From positions 186,001-250,000 of the forward strand of contig JACKBJ010000002.1 in assembly GCA_020634625.1 (NCBI GenBank): a stretch of 64,000 nucleotides of DNA. Direction: 5' to 3'. The first letter of the stretch is position 1; every line of letters begins with the position of its first letter. A program made the translations under genes and the position numbers. Below the pieces are notes generated by a model. The model did no database searches. It worked only from the letters and a program-made list of their open reading frames with translations, and had not been told where the DNA came from. This DNA is from Caldilineae bacterium. GTDB lineage: Bacteria > Chloroflexota > Anaerolineae > Epilineales > Epilineaceae. Below are positions 23,793 through 32,113 of this stretch, piece by piece.

Positions 23793-25196
23793 CTACTTGC
23801 GCTCGGCGACCGTGACGCGTTCCGTGACCTCCTCGCCGCCGCGCAGGAGCTTGAGCTCGACGGTCTGGCCGGGCTCGGTGCGGATGGCGATGTAGGCCAG
23901 GAGGTCGTCGAAGGATTGGACCGGCTGATCGTCGATGCCGATGATGATGTCGCCGCCGAGCGGCAGCTGCTGGGCGTTGGAGGCGGGCTCGTCGATGCCT
24001 CGCAGGATGCCGGCGGAGGGTCCGTCGGCCGGCACGCCCAGGATGTAGGCGCCGATCGGCTCGCTCAGGCCGTTGGCCTTGGCCACCTCGACCGTGAAGC
24101 GATCCTCCGGCAGGCCCGAGACGCCCAGGAAGGACCAGGTCATCTTGCCGGTCTCGATCAGCGCGGGCGCGACCTTGGCCACGATCGAGGCGGGGATCGA
24201 GAAGCCGACGCCCGAGTTGCCGGGCACGCCGCCAGCCTGGTTCGTGGTGTTGATCTGGGCGTTGATGCCGATGACCTCGCCCGAGAGGTTGAGCAGCGGG
24301 CCACCCGAGTTGCCCGGGTTGATGGCCGCATCGGTCTGGATCGTCTGTGGGATGCCGTAGCCCGGCTGGCCCGGGTCGAGGTCGGCCGGGATCGTGCGGC
24401 CGAGCGCGCTGAGGATGCCGTAGGTCATCGAGTTGGCGCGGCCGAAGGGCGCGCCGATGGCCACGGCCGGCTGGCCGACCTTCAGCGAGCCAAAATCGTC
24501 CTCGAGGGGCAGCGCGCGGGCGCTGGCGGGCATCTCGTCGACCGCCACCACCGCCAGGTCGCTGTAGGCGTCGGCGCCGACCACGCGGCCCTCGCGCCGA
24601 CTGCCGTCGAAGAAGACGACCTCGATGCTGTCGGCGCCGTCGATCACGTGGTTGTTGGTGATCAGGTGCGAGCCGTCGTAGACGAAGCCCGATCCGCCAC
24701 CGGTCTGGCTGAACTCCTGGTTGCCCATCGTCACGGACTGCTGGACCAGGATGCTGACCACGCCCGGGTTGACCTGCTCGTAGAGTCGCGTGAGCACCCC
24801 ATCGCCTTCGACGGCCACGCCGCGCAGCGGCAAGGGTTCGCGCGGGCTGGAGTCGACGTTGCGCTCGAGGGTGCGCAGCTGGCTCGGCAGGCCGGTGCCC
24901 GAGCCGTCGCGTGCCCGACTCTGCTCGCGGGCGGGGGCCGTCGTGTCGCCCGGACTGGCATCCTCGGCAGCGGCCGGCTGCTCGCCCGCGGCCGGGGCAG
25001 TGCGGGCTTCCGCGCCCGCCGCCGGCGCGGCGTCGGGGGCCTGCGCGACGCTGCCTCGGATGCGCTCGAGGCCGTTGGTCAGGTTCGCGGTCTGGCCGGT
25101 CGTGACCAGCCAGAGGCCGCCAGCCGAGGCCATGCAGAGCATGACCACCGCGCCGAGGCAGCCCAATCCGATCATGAGGCGTTCGCTGCGTGTCAT
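23793..25196 (-). CDS. htrA: HtrA/DegP-family trypsin-like serine protease with one PDZ domain
   Basis: 467 residues. An N-terminal membrane segment (about 8-32) is followed by an Ala/Pro-rich spacer (about 45-110), then the protease. The catalytic triad is complete: His in 'LITNNHVI' (about 182), Asp in 'DAYSDLAVVAV' (about 211) and Ser in 'NPGNSGGPLLN' (about 296). One PDZ domain follows (about 360-460, 'GGDIIIGIDDQPVQSFDDL'). Proteases of this type degrade or refold damaged proteins at the outer face of the membrane. The GGAG site 9-10 nt before the ATG is good. It is divergent from the alpha-2-macroglobulin-like gene across about 370 nt, a plausible protease/inhibitor surface-defence pairing. 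TTCAAGG repeats lie in its leader. Confidence 0.92.
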   Translation of the reverse strand: MTRSERLMIGLGCLGAVVMLCMASAGGLWLVTTGQTANLTNGLERIRGSVAQAPDAAPAAGAEARTAPAAGEQPAAAEDASPGDTTAPAREQSRARDGSGTGLPSQLRTLERNVDSSPREPLPLRGVAVEGDGVLTRLYEQVNPGVVSILVQQSVTMGNQEFSQTGGGSGFVYDGSHLITNNHVIDGADSIEVVFFDGSRREGRVVGADAYSDLAVVAVDEMPASARALPLEDDFGSLKVGQPAVAIGAPFGRANSMTYGILSALGRTIPADLDPGQPGYGIPQTIQTDAAINPGNSGGPLLNLSGEVIGINAQINTTNQAGGVPGNSGVGFSIPASIVAKVAPALIETGKMTWSFLGVSGLPEDRFTVEVAKANGLSEPIGAYILGVPADGPSAGILRGIDEPASNAQQLPLGGDIIIGIDDQPVQSFDDLLAYIAIRTEPGQTVELKLLRGGEEVTERVTVAERK

Positions 25197-25278
25197 CTGG
25201 GTTCATCTCCTCGAGCAAGATGGGCTCTCGGGCTCGTCGGCAAGAGTCGACCATGGGGCTTGCGCGGCGGGCGACGGT

Positions 25279-25310
25279 TTCAAGGATCGTTCAAGGTGCC
25301 ATTCATCATA
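25279..25310 (-). promoter_or_regulatory. -10 element and TTCAAGG direct repeats upstream of htrA
   Basis: On the minus strand TATGAT (25310-25305) is preceded directly by TG. Downstream, in the leader, TTCAAGG occurs at 25279-25285 and 25290-25296 (plus-strand reading), exactly 11 bp apart. Phased heptamers suggest a regulator site; no regulator is identified. Confidence 0.4.
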
Positions 25311-25564
25311 CATCAGCCTTCGAACGGCGAGGATAGGCCGGCGGGCTGAGCCGGGGCTGAGCGATGGCTTAGGGCTCGCTCACCTTCGCCGGCCTGGCGC
25401 GGCCGGGACCGGGAATGGAACCAAATCGGTTGGGCCGACGTTCTATAGGTGTCCCGGATGCCGGCACGGGCTTGGCCCAGGTCGGGGCAGGGGTCCATCA
25501 TGAACGGGTCGAGGTCGCGGCGGGCCCTCGGGGGCCGGCCGATAGCACGGAGGCAAGAAACGTC

Positions 25565-28500
25565 ATGCGCACGATGTTGCGGGTCCTGCTGGTCACGAGC
25601 GCGCTGCTGGCGGTCACCGCTGGCTGCACGAAGAAGGAGACGCCGGTGTCGCCGTCGGGCGAGGGGCAGGGGCCAGGCGATGGCGCCGGCGGACGGCCCT
25701 TGGCCGCGCCCGAGCCCACGCCCGGGATCTACTTCCGCCTGTCCGACGCAGGGGCCGGTGGCGCCGAGGACGCTGCCGCGGTGACGCCGGCCGAGGCGGC
25801 GCCGCTGAGCGGGGCGGAGCTGGCGGCCATCCTGGGCCGGCTGCCCGCGATGCCGGAGGGCAGCTCGGTGCAGGCCGACTTCGCGCTGCAGCCCGGCCCC
25901 AAGCCGCCGGCCGTCGCCGGCGAGACCCGGCCCCAGGCCTTCCCGCCCGTCGACGAGCGGGGCGATCCGCCGCCGAGCGTCGAGGCCGGGCCCCTGACGG
26001 TGCTGCGCTTCGGGCCGGAGGGCGAGCTGGACTCCGCGCCGCGGCTCTCGATCACCTTCTCCAAGGCGATGGTGCCCCTGACCTCGCAGGCCGCCTTGGC
26101 CGCGGCCGAGGTGCCGGTGACGCTGGAGCCCCAGCCGGCCGGCCTCTGGCGCTGGGTGGGCACCCGGACCCTGATCTTCGAGCCCGAGGGCGAACGCTTT
26201 CCCAAGGCCACCGACTACACCGTCACGGCGCCGGCGGGGTTGAAGGCCGCCGACGGCGAGGCCCTGGCCGAGGCGGTCAGCTGGCGCTTCGGCACGCCGC
26301 CGGTGAGCCTGAGCGTGTTCCACCCGGACGACTATCCGCCCGCTGATCGGTTGCCGCTGCTCTTCCTCGGCTTCGACCAGGCCGTCTCGGTCGAGGCGCT
26401 GCTGCCCTTCGTCGAGCTTCGCGCGGCGGGCCAGTCCTTTGGGCTGCGCCCGGCGACGCCGGCCGAGATCGCCGACGACCGCGAGGTCGCGGGACTGGTC
26501 GAGGACTGGTCGGCGGCGCCGCGCGCCGATCGCTGGATCGTGCTGCGGCCGGAGCGCGAGCTGCCCCTGGGCGCCAAGGCGGAGCTTCGCCTCGCCAAGG
26601 GCCTGCCTTCGGCCGAGGGACCGCGGACGACGAGCCGGGTCCAGAACCGCGACTTCGAGGTCTATGGCCCGCTGCGCGTGACCCGGATCAGCTGCTCGGG
26701 CGACGACTACCAGGAGAAGGTGCTGCGCGAGGACACGCGTCGGGCGAGCCTGGGCAAGTGCGCACCCTTCGGGTACTGGAGCATCGAGCTGAGCAATCCG
26801 CTGGCGCTCGAGACGGTCGACGCCGAAGCCATCGACATCGAGCCGGCTCTGCCGGGCCGGCGGGTGACGGTCGGCGAGGGCAGCATCCAGATCGGCGGCG
26901 CCTCGGCCGGTCGTAGCCGCTACACCGTCACGTTGCCGGGCGACATCCAGGACGTCCACGGTCAGCGCCTGGAGGAGGGCTTCGCGCTGCGTTTCGAGAC
27001 CGGCGACATGCGGCCGGCGTTGGCGGTACCGGGTGACGAGATGCAGCTGCTCGACCCGGATGCCGGCGGCAAGCTGCAGGTCTACAGCATCAACAACGAC
27101 GGGCTGCGGGCCAGCCTGTATCGGGTCGGACCCGAGGACTGGAGCGCCTACCAGATCGCGCGCAACGCGATCGCTGCCGAACAGCCGCTGGATCCGCCCG
27201 GCGAGCGGGTCTGGCAGGGGGATCTGCGGCCGAAGGGCGATCGCGATGCGGTGGCGACGGCCCAGCTGGACCTGGCGCCGGGCCTGGATGCCGAGGGCCA
27301 TGGGCAGCTGATCGCCGTGATCGAGCCCGCCAAGTGGAGCCCGCGCGACGAGAATTGGTCCAACCGCCCGCAGTGGCGCTGGGTCCAGGTCAGCGCGCTC
27401 GGCCTGGACGCCTTCGGCGAGGCCGAGGGCGTCACCGCCCGCGTGACCGATCTGGCGGACGGCGCGCCGCGCGCCGAGGTCGATCTGGAGCTCTACCGCT
27501 TGCCACGCATCGCGTGGCGCGGCGGGGAGACCCTGGCGTCGGCGCCGGTCTCGGCGGCCCGTGGCCGCACGGACCGCGACGGACTGGCCCTGCTCGCGGT
27601 GCCGGCCGTCACGGACGGCGAGCCGAGCGAGACGATGCTGGTCGCGCGTGCCGGTGGCGACACGGCCATGCTGCCCTACGGCGTCCTGGGCTGGCGGGCC
27701 GGCGGTGAGCAGCTGGCCTGGCAGGTCTTCGACGATCGCGGCCTGTACAAGCCGGGCGAGGTCGCCAGCGTCAAGGGTTGGGTGCGGCGCCTGGACCTGG
27801 GCAAGGGCGGTGACGTCGGGGCCTTGGAGGACTGGCCCGAGCGCATCGACTGGAGCTTGCGGGCGCCCAACGGTGAGGAGGCCGGCAGCGGCAGCTTCGC
27901 GGTGACGCCGCTGGGCGGCTTCGCCGGTCAGGTGCCCATTCCGGAGGGCAGCGAGCTGGGCGAGGCCTGGCTGCAGCTGCGGGCCGTGGGTGGCCGCCTG
28001 CCGGCCGACGGCCGCGAGAGCGGCCTCGGGTTGCAGATCGCCGAGTTCCGACGGCCCGAGTTCGAGGTGACGACGCGCCTGGACGAGCCGAGCCTGATCT
28101 TCGGCGACACGGCGCGGGTGACGGCCAAGGCCGAGTATTACGCCGGCGGCCCGCTGCCCGGCGCCGAGGTGGACTGGATGGTCCGTGCCGAGCCGAGCGC
28201 GTACAGCCCGCCCGGCCACGACGACTTCGTCTTCGGCACCTGGCGACCCGGCTGGGGCTTCTGGGAACAGCCGGGCGGCCAGGGCGGCGAGCAGTCGCAT
28301 CAGGGCCGTACCGACGCGGTGGGCGAGCACGGCCTGGCCGTGGCCCTCGAGGGCGCGGTCCCGGTCGGACCGGCCAGCTTCCTGGCCCAGGCCACCGTCA
28401 TGGACGTCAACCGCCAGGCTTGGACCAGCTCCACGAGCTTCCTGGTCCACCCGGCCCGTGACTACGTCGGCCTGCGCTTGGACCGCTGGTTCACCGATCC

Positions 28501-31500
28501 GGGCCAGCCGATCACGGTCGAAGCCATCGTGGCCGACATCGACGGCGCTCTGGTCAGCGGCCGGGCGATCGAGCTGGTCGCCGAGCGGGTGGAGGGCCGC
28601 TGGCAAGGCGAGCGCTGGGTCGAGGAGACCCTGCCCGCCGGCGACTGCAGCCTGACCAGCGCCGAGGAGCCGGTCGCCTGCGCGCTGCGCTTCGAGACCG
28701 GCGGCATGTACCGTCTGACGGCCGAGGTGGCCGACGCCCAGGGCCGGCCCAACATGAGCCAGCTGACGCTCTGGGTCTCGGGCGGCGCGCCGAGCCTGCC
28801 GCGGGGCGATGGCCTCGAGGAGGCGTCGGTCACGCTGATCCCCGACGCCGACAGCTACCAGCCCGGCGATACGGCCCGGGTCCTGGTCCAGGCGCCCTTC
28901 GCCCCGGCCGCGGGCCTCTGGAGCCTGCGACGATCGGGCCTGGTCGAGCGCCGCGCCTTCCAGATCGACGAGAGCGGCTCGGCCGTCCTGGAGATTCCGA
29001 TCACCGAGGACTACCTGCCGGGCATCCAGCTGCAGGTGGACCTGACCGGTCGCGCGCCGCGCGCTGGCGCCGCGCCCGACGCCCAGCTGCCGCCGCGGCC
29101 GGCCTATGCCAGCGGCCAGCTGAAGCTCGAGGTGCCGCCGGAGTCCCGGCGGCTGAAGGTCGAGGCGCTCGCCCGCGAGGCCGCCATCGCGCCCGGCGGC
29201 AAGACGACGGTCGACATCCGAGTGCGCGATGCCGAGGGCCGGCCGTTGGCCGACGCCGAGCTGGCCCTGATCGTGGTCGACGAGGCGGTCCTGGCCCTGA
29301 CCGGCCACGACATCGGCGACCCCATGGCCGCCTTCTACCCCGAGCGCGATCCGGGCGTCCGCGACGAGCGCCTGCGCCGCTGGCTTCAGCTGGCCGATCC
29401 GGGCCTGATCGGGGCGGCCGGGAACCTGGCGAACAGCGGCCGCCAGGATCGGATGGGCGCCGAGCCGATGTCCGGCGCGCTGCCGCCCGGCGCCAGCCTC
29501 GATCCGGGCGCTGCCGAAATGGAGATGGCCGCCGACGCGGCCGACGAGTCGGCGGGGGCCGACCGGATGTACAGCATGGCCGCGACTCCGGGGCTGCCCC
29601 CGCCGCTCACCGGCGGCGGCGCCGAGCCACCGACCATCGTCGAGCGCAGCAACCTCGATCCGCTGGCCGCCTTCCTGCCCGATCTGCGAACGGATGGCGA
29701 GGGCAAGCTGGCGGCCGAGATCACGCTGCCCGACACCGTGACGCGCTACCGGATCTGGGCGGTGGCCAGCGACGGCGGGGCCCGCTTCGGAAAGGCCGAT
29801 AGCAGCCTGACCGCGCGACTGCCGCTGATCGTGCGCCCGTCCGCGCCGCGCTTCCTGAACTTCGGCGACCGCTTCGAGCTGCCGGTGGTGGTGCAGAATC
29901 AGACCGACGCGGACCTCGAGGTGTCGGTGGTGGTTCGGGCGGCGAACCTGGATCTGGGCGCAGGGCCCGGCGCGGGTACCGGGACGGCCGACGAAGCGAG
30001 TGCCGATGCGGAGGCACCGGCGGCTGCGCCGGACGCGGCCGGTGCCGCGGATCTCGCGACGGCCGGCCTGCGGGCGACGATCCCCGCCGGCGACCGGCGC
30101 GAGCTGCGCTTCCCGGCCGCCGCCCGCCTGCCTGGCACGGCCGCCTTCCAGGCGGTGGTCGTCAGCGGCGACCTGAGCGATGCGCAGCGGGTGACGCTGC
30201 CGGTCTGGACGCCGGCCACCACCGAAGCCTTCGCCACCTACGGCGAGATCGACGCGGGCGCCATCGCCCAGCCGGTCGAGCGCCCGCCGGAGGTCGTCGC
30301 GGGCTTCGGCGGCCTGGAGCTGACGACCAGCTCGACCGCGCTCAGCGCCCTGACCGATGCCTTCCTCTACCTGGACAGCTACCCCTTCGAGCACGAGGAG
30401 GCGACCGCCTCGCGGCTCCTGGCCAGCGTGGCCCTGGTGGACGTGCTCGAGGCCTTCGGGGCCGAGGGCATGCCCGATCGGCCGACGGTCGAGGCGCGCA
30501 TCGCCGCCGACATCGACCGGCTCGCCGGCCGTCAGAACGGCGATGGCGGCTGGGGCTGGTGGCCGAGCGAGGGCCGGTCGGCGCCCTTCGGGTCGCTGCA
30601 CGTGATGCACGCGCTGGCCCGGGCCAGCGCCAAGGACTACCCGGTGCCGGAGGAGACCCTGGCGCGGGGCCGAGACTACCTCCAGGCCGTCGATGACCAT
30701 GCATCGGCTTTCGACTATGCCGCCGACGTCCGCCTCGGCCTGCGGGCCTACGCGCTCTACGTGCGCGCGCTGACGGGCGACCTCGACGCGACCGAGGCGC
30801 GGGCGCTCTACGCCGAGCGCGACCGGCTGGGCATCGACGGCGAGGCCTGGCTCCTGACGGTGATGGCCGGCGGCGAGGGCTTCGACGCCGAGCGCACCGA
30901 GCTGCGCCGCGCGCTCGGGAACGCCGCCATCGAGGAGGCCGGCACGGCCCAGATCACGACCGGCTACGAAGAGACCGCCTCGGCCCTCCTCCTGGCCAGC
31001 GATCGGCGCACCGACGCCCTCGCCGTCGAGGCCCTGATGGCCGACCAGCCCGAGAGCGACCTGATCCCCAAGCTGGTGCGCGGCCTCCTGGCCCATCGGG
31101 TCAAGGGTCGCTGGGGCTCGACCCAGGAATGCGCCTGGGTGCTCCTGGCCCTGGACGGCTACTTCCGGGCCTACGAGGCCGAGACGCCGAGCTTCGAGGC
31201 CAGCGCCTGGCTGGGCGCGGACTTCCTGGGTCGCTCGCGCTTCGAGGGCCGCAGCCCGGACCGAGCGCTGACCGAGGTCCCGATGGCCTTCCTGCCGGCC
31301 GATGCGCCGGCCGACCTGGTGTTGAGCAAGACCGGGCCGGGGCGGCTCTACTACCGCCTGGGCCTGCGCTACGCGCCGAGCGACCTCGATCTGGCGCCGC
31401 TGGAGCGCGGGTTCAGCGTCGAGCGCCGCTACGAGGCGGTCGACGATCCGGACGACGTTCGCCGAACCGCCGACGGTGGCTGGGAGGTGAAGGCCGGCGC

Positions 31501-31897
31501 ACGGGTGCGGGTACGCCTGGGCCTGGTGGCGCCGGCGCGGCGCTACCACGTGGCATTGGTCGACCCGCTGCCTGCCGGACTCGAGGCGCTCAACCCGGAG
31601 CTGGCGACGACCGGCGAGCTGCCGCGGGACCCCGCGGACCTCGAGGTGGAAGACGGCGGCTTCGACGGCTGGCCCTGGTGGCGTTGGTGGACCTGGTACG
31701 AGCACGAGGCCTTCCGCGACGCGCGGGTCGAGGTCTTCAGCAGCCTGCTCTGGGACGGCGTCTACGACTACAGCTACATCGCGCGGGCGACGACGCCCGG
31801 CGACTTCGTCGTCCCGCCGGCCAAGGCCGAGGAGCTGTTCCAGCCCGAGACCTTCGGCCGCAGCGGCAGCGACCGGCTGCGGGTGGTGCTGCCCTAG
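25565..31897 (+). CDS. Bacterial alpha-2-macroglobulin-like lipoprotein, thioester residues lost
   Basis: 2110 residues. The lipoprotein signal ends at Cys21 ('AVTAGCTKK'). A long row of macroglobulin beta-sandwich domains follows, with the signature 'FDDRGLYKPGEVASVKGWVR' near residue 720, the 'LPDTVTRYRIWAVASDG' region near 1390 and the 'GGWGWW' helical thioester domain around 1600-1900. Where thioester members have YPYGCxEQ, this protein reads 'YPFEHEEATASR' (about 1606-1617): Cys is His and Gln is Ala, so no thioester can form. Such proteins guard the cell surface by trapping proteases, but thioester-less forms must act without covalent capture. GGAGG at 25549-25553 sets the start; the frame open from 25415 is non-coding. 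No penicillin-binding protein 1C gene is adjacent, unlike many relatives. HtrA lies divergent. Confidence 0.9.
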   Translation: MRTMLRVLLVTSALLAVTAGCTKKETPVSPSGEGQGPGDGAGGRPLAAPEPTPGIYFRLSDAGAGGAEDAAAVTPAEAAPLSGAELAAILGRLPAMPEGSSVQADFALQPGPKPPAVAGETRPQAFPPVDERGDPPPSVEAGPLTVLRFGPEGELDSAPRLSITFSKAMVPLTSQAALAAAEVPVTLEPQPAGLWRWVGTRTLIFEPEGERFPKATDYTVTAPAGLKAADGEALAEAVSWRFGTPPVSLSVFHPDDYPPADRLPLLFLGFDQAVSVEALLPFVELRAAGQSFGLRPATPAEIADDREVAGLVEDWSAAPRADRWIVLRPERELPLGAKAELRLAKGLPSAEGPRTTSRVQNRDFEVYGPLRVTRISCSGDDYQEKVLREDTRRASLGKCAPFGYWSIELSNPLALETVDAEAIDIEPALPGRRVTVGEGSIQIGGASAGRSRYTVTLPGDIQDVHGQRLEEGFALRFETGDMRPALAVPGDEMQLLDPDAGGKLQVYSINNDGLRASLYRVGPEDWSAYQIARNAIAAEQPLDPPGERVWQGDLRPKGDRDAVATAQLDLAPGLDAEGHGQLIAVIEPAKWSPRDENWSNRPQWRWVQVSALGLDAFGEAEGVTARVTDLADGAPRAEVDLELYRLPRIAWRGGETLASAPVSAARGRTDRDGLALLAVPAVTDGEPSETMLVARAGGDTAMLPYGVLGWRAGGEQLAWQVFDDRGLYKPGEVASVKGWVRRLDLGKGGDVGALEDWPERIDWSLRAPNGEEAGSGSFAVTPLGGFAGQVPIPEGSELGEAWLQLRAVGGRLPADGRESGLGLQIAEFRRPEFEVTTRLDEPSLIFGDTARVTAKAEYYAGGPLPGAEVDWMVRAEPSAYSPPGHDDFVFGTWRPGWGFWEQPGGQGGEQSHQGRTDAVGEHGLAVALEGAVPVGPASFLAQATVMDVNRQAWTSSTSFLVHPARDYVGLRLDRWFTDPGQPITVEAIVADIDGALVSGRAIELVAERVEGRWQGERWVEETLPAGDCSLTSAEEPVACALRFETGGMYRLTAEVADAQGRPNMSQLTLWVSGGAPSLPRGDGLEEASVTLIPDADSYQPGDTARVLVQAPFAPAAGLWSLRRSGLVERRAFQIDESGSAVLEIPITEDYLPGIQLQVDLTGRAPRAGAAPDAQLPPRPAYASGQLKLEVPPESRRLKVEALAREAAIAPGGKTTVDIRVRDAEGRPLADAELALIVVDEAVLALTGHDIGDPMAAFYPERDPGVRDERLRRWLQLADPGLIGAAGNLANSGRQDRMGAEPMSGALPPGASLDPGAAEMEMAADAADESAGADRMYSMAATPGLPPPLTGGGAEPPTIVERSNLDPLAAFLPDLRTDGEGKLAAEITLPDTVTRYRIWAVASDGGARFGKADSSLTARLPLIVRPSAPRFLNFGDRFELPVVVQNQTDADLEVSVVVRAANLDLGAGPGAGTGTADEASADAEAPAAAPDAAGAADLATAGLRATIPAGDRRELRFPAAARLPGTAAFQAVVVSGDLSDAQRVTLPVWTPATTEAFATYGEIDAGAIAQPVERPPEVVAGFGGLELTTSSTALSALTDAFLYLDSYPFEHEEATASRLLASVALVDVLEAFGAEGMPDRPTVEARIAADIDRLAGRQNGDGGWGWWPSEGRSAPFGSLHVMHALARASAKDYPVPEETLARGRDYLQAVDDHASAFDYAADVRLGLRAYALYVRALTGDLDATEARALYAERDRLGIDGEAWLLTVMAGGEGFDAERTELRRALGNAAIEEAGTAQITTGYEETASALLLASDRRTDALAVEALMADQPESDLIPKLVRGLLAHRVKGRWGSTQECAWVLLALDGYFRAYEAETPSFEASAWLGADFLGRSRFEGRSPDRALTEVPMAFLPADAPADLVLSKTGPGRLYYRLGLRYAPSDLDLAPLERGFSVERRYEAVDDPDDVRRTADGGWEVKAGARVRVRLGLVAPARRYHVALVDPLPAGLEALNPELATTGELPRDPADLEVEDGGFDGWPWWRWWTWYEHEAFRDARVEVFSSLLWDGVYDYSYIARATTPGDFVVPPAKAEELFQPETFGRSGSDRLRVVLP

Positions 31898-31902
31898 CCC
31901 GA

Positions 31903-31937
31903 GGGCCCGGCCACCGCGCCGAGCGGTGGCCGGGCCC
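31903..31937 (+). terminator. Strong GC hairpin after the macroglobulin gene
   Basis: Perfect 15-bp stem (31903-31917 with 31923-31937), 5-nt loop, 6 nt after the stop. It is not followed by a T tract, so it may act as a terminator or as an RNA-stabilising 3' hairpin. Confidence 0.6.
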
Positions 31938-31991
31938 CGGCGCTTGCCGAGCCCGCCGCGCGCCGATGGACGGGATGCGGCGGCGCCCCTC

Positions 31992-32015
31992 CCCCGCCGC
32001 CGATCGACGGCGGGG
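31992..32015 (+). other. Second GC hairpin between the macroglobulin and CotH genes
   Basis: 8-bp stem CCCCGCCG/CGGCGGGG (31992-31999 with 32008-32015) with an 8-nt loop, about 100 nt before the CotH start. Role unknown. Confidence 0.35.
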
Positions 32016-32113
32016 CGAGGGCATGCCGCGAGGCTCTGCGCTATCCTCTTCCCGCCGGCCGCGTTGAGCCTGGCAAGCGCTCCGGTCCGCGGAGCGTCCT
32101 TCAGGAGTCGATC

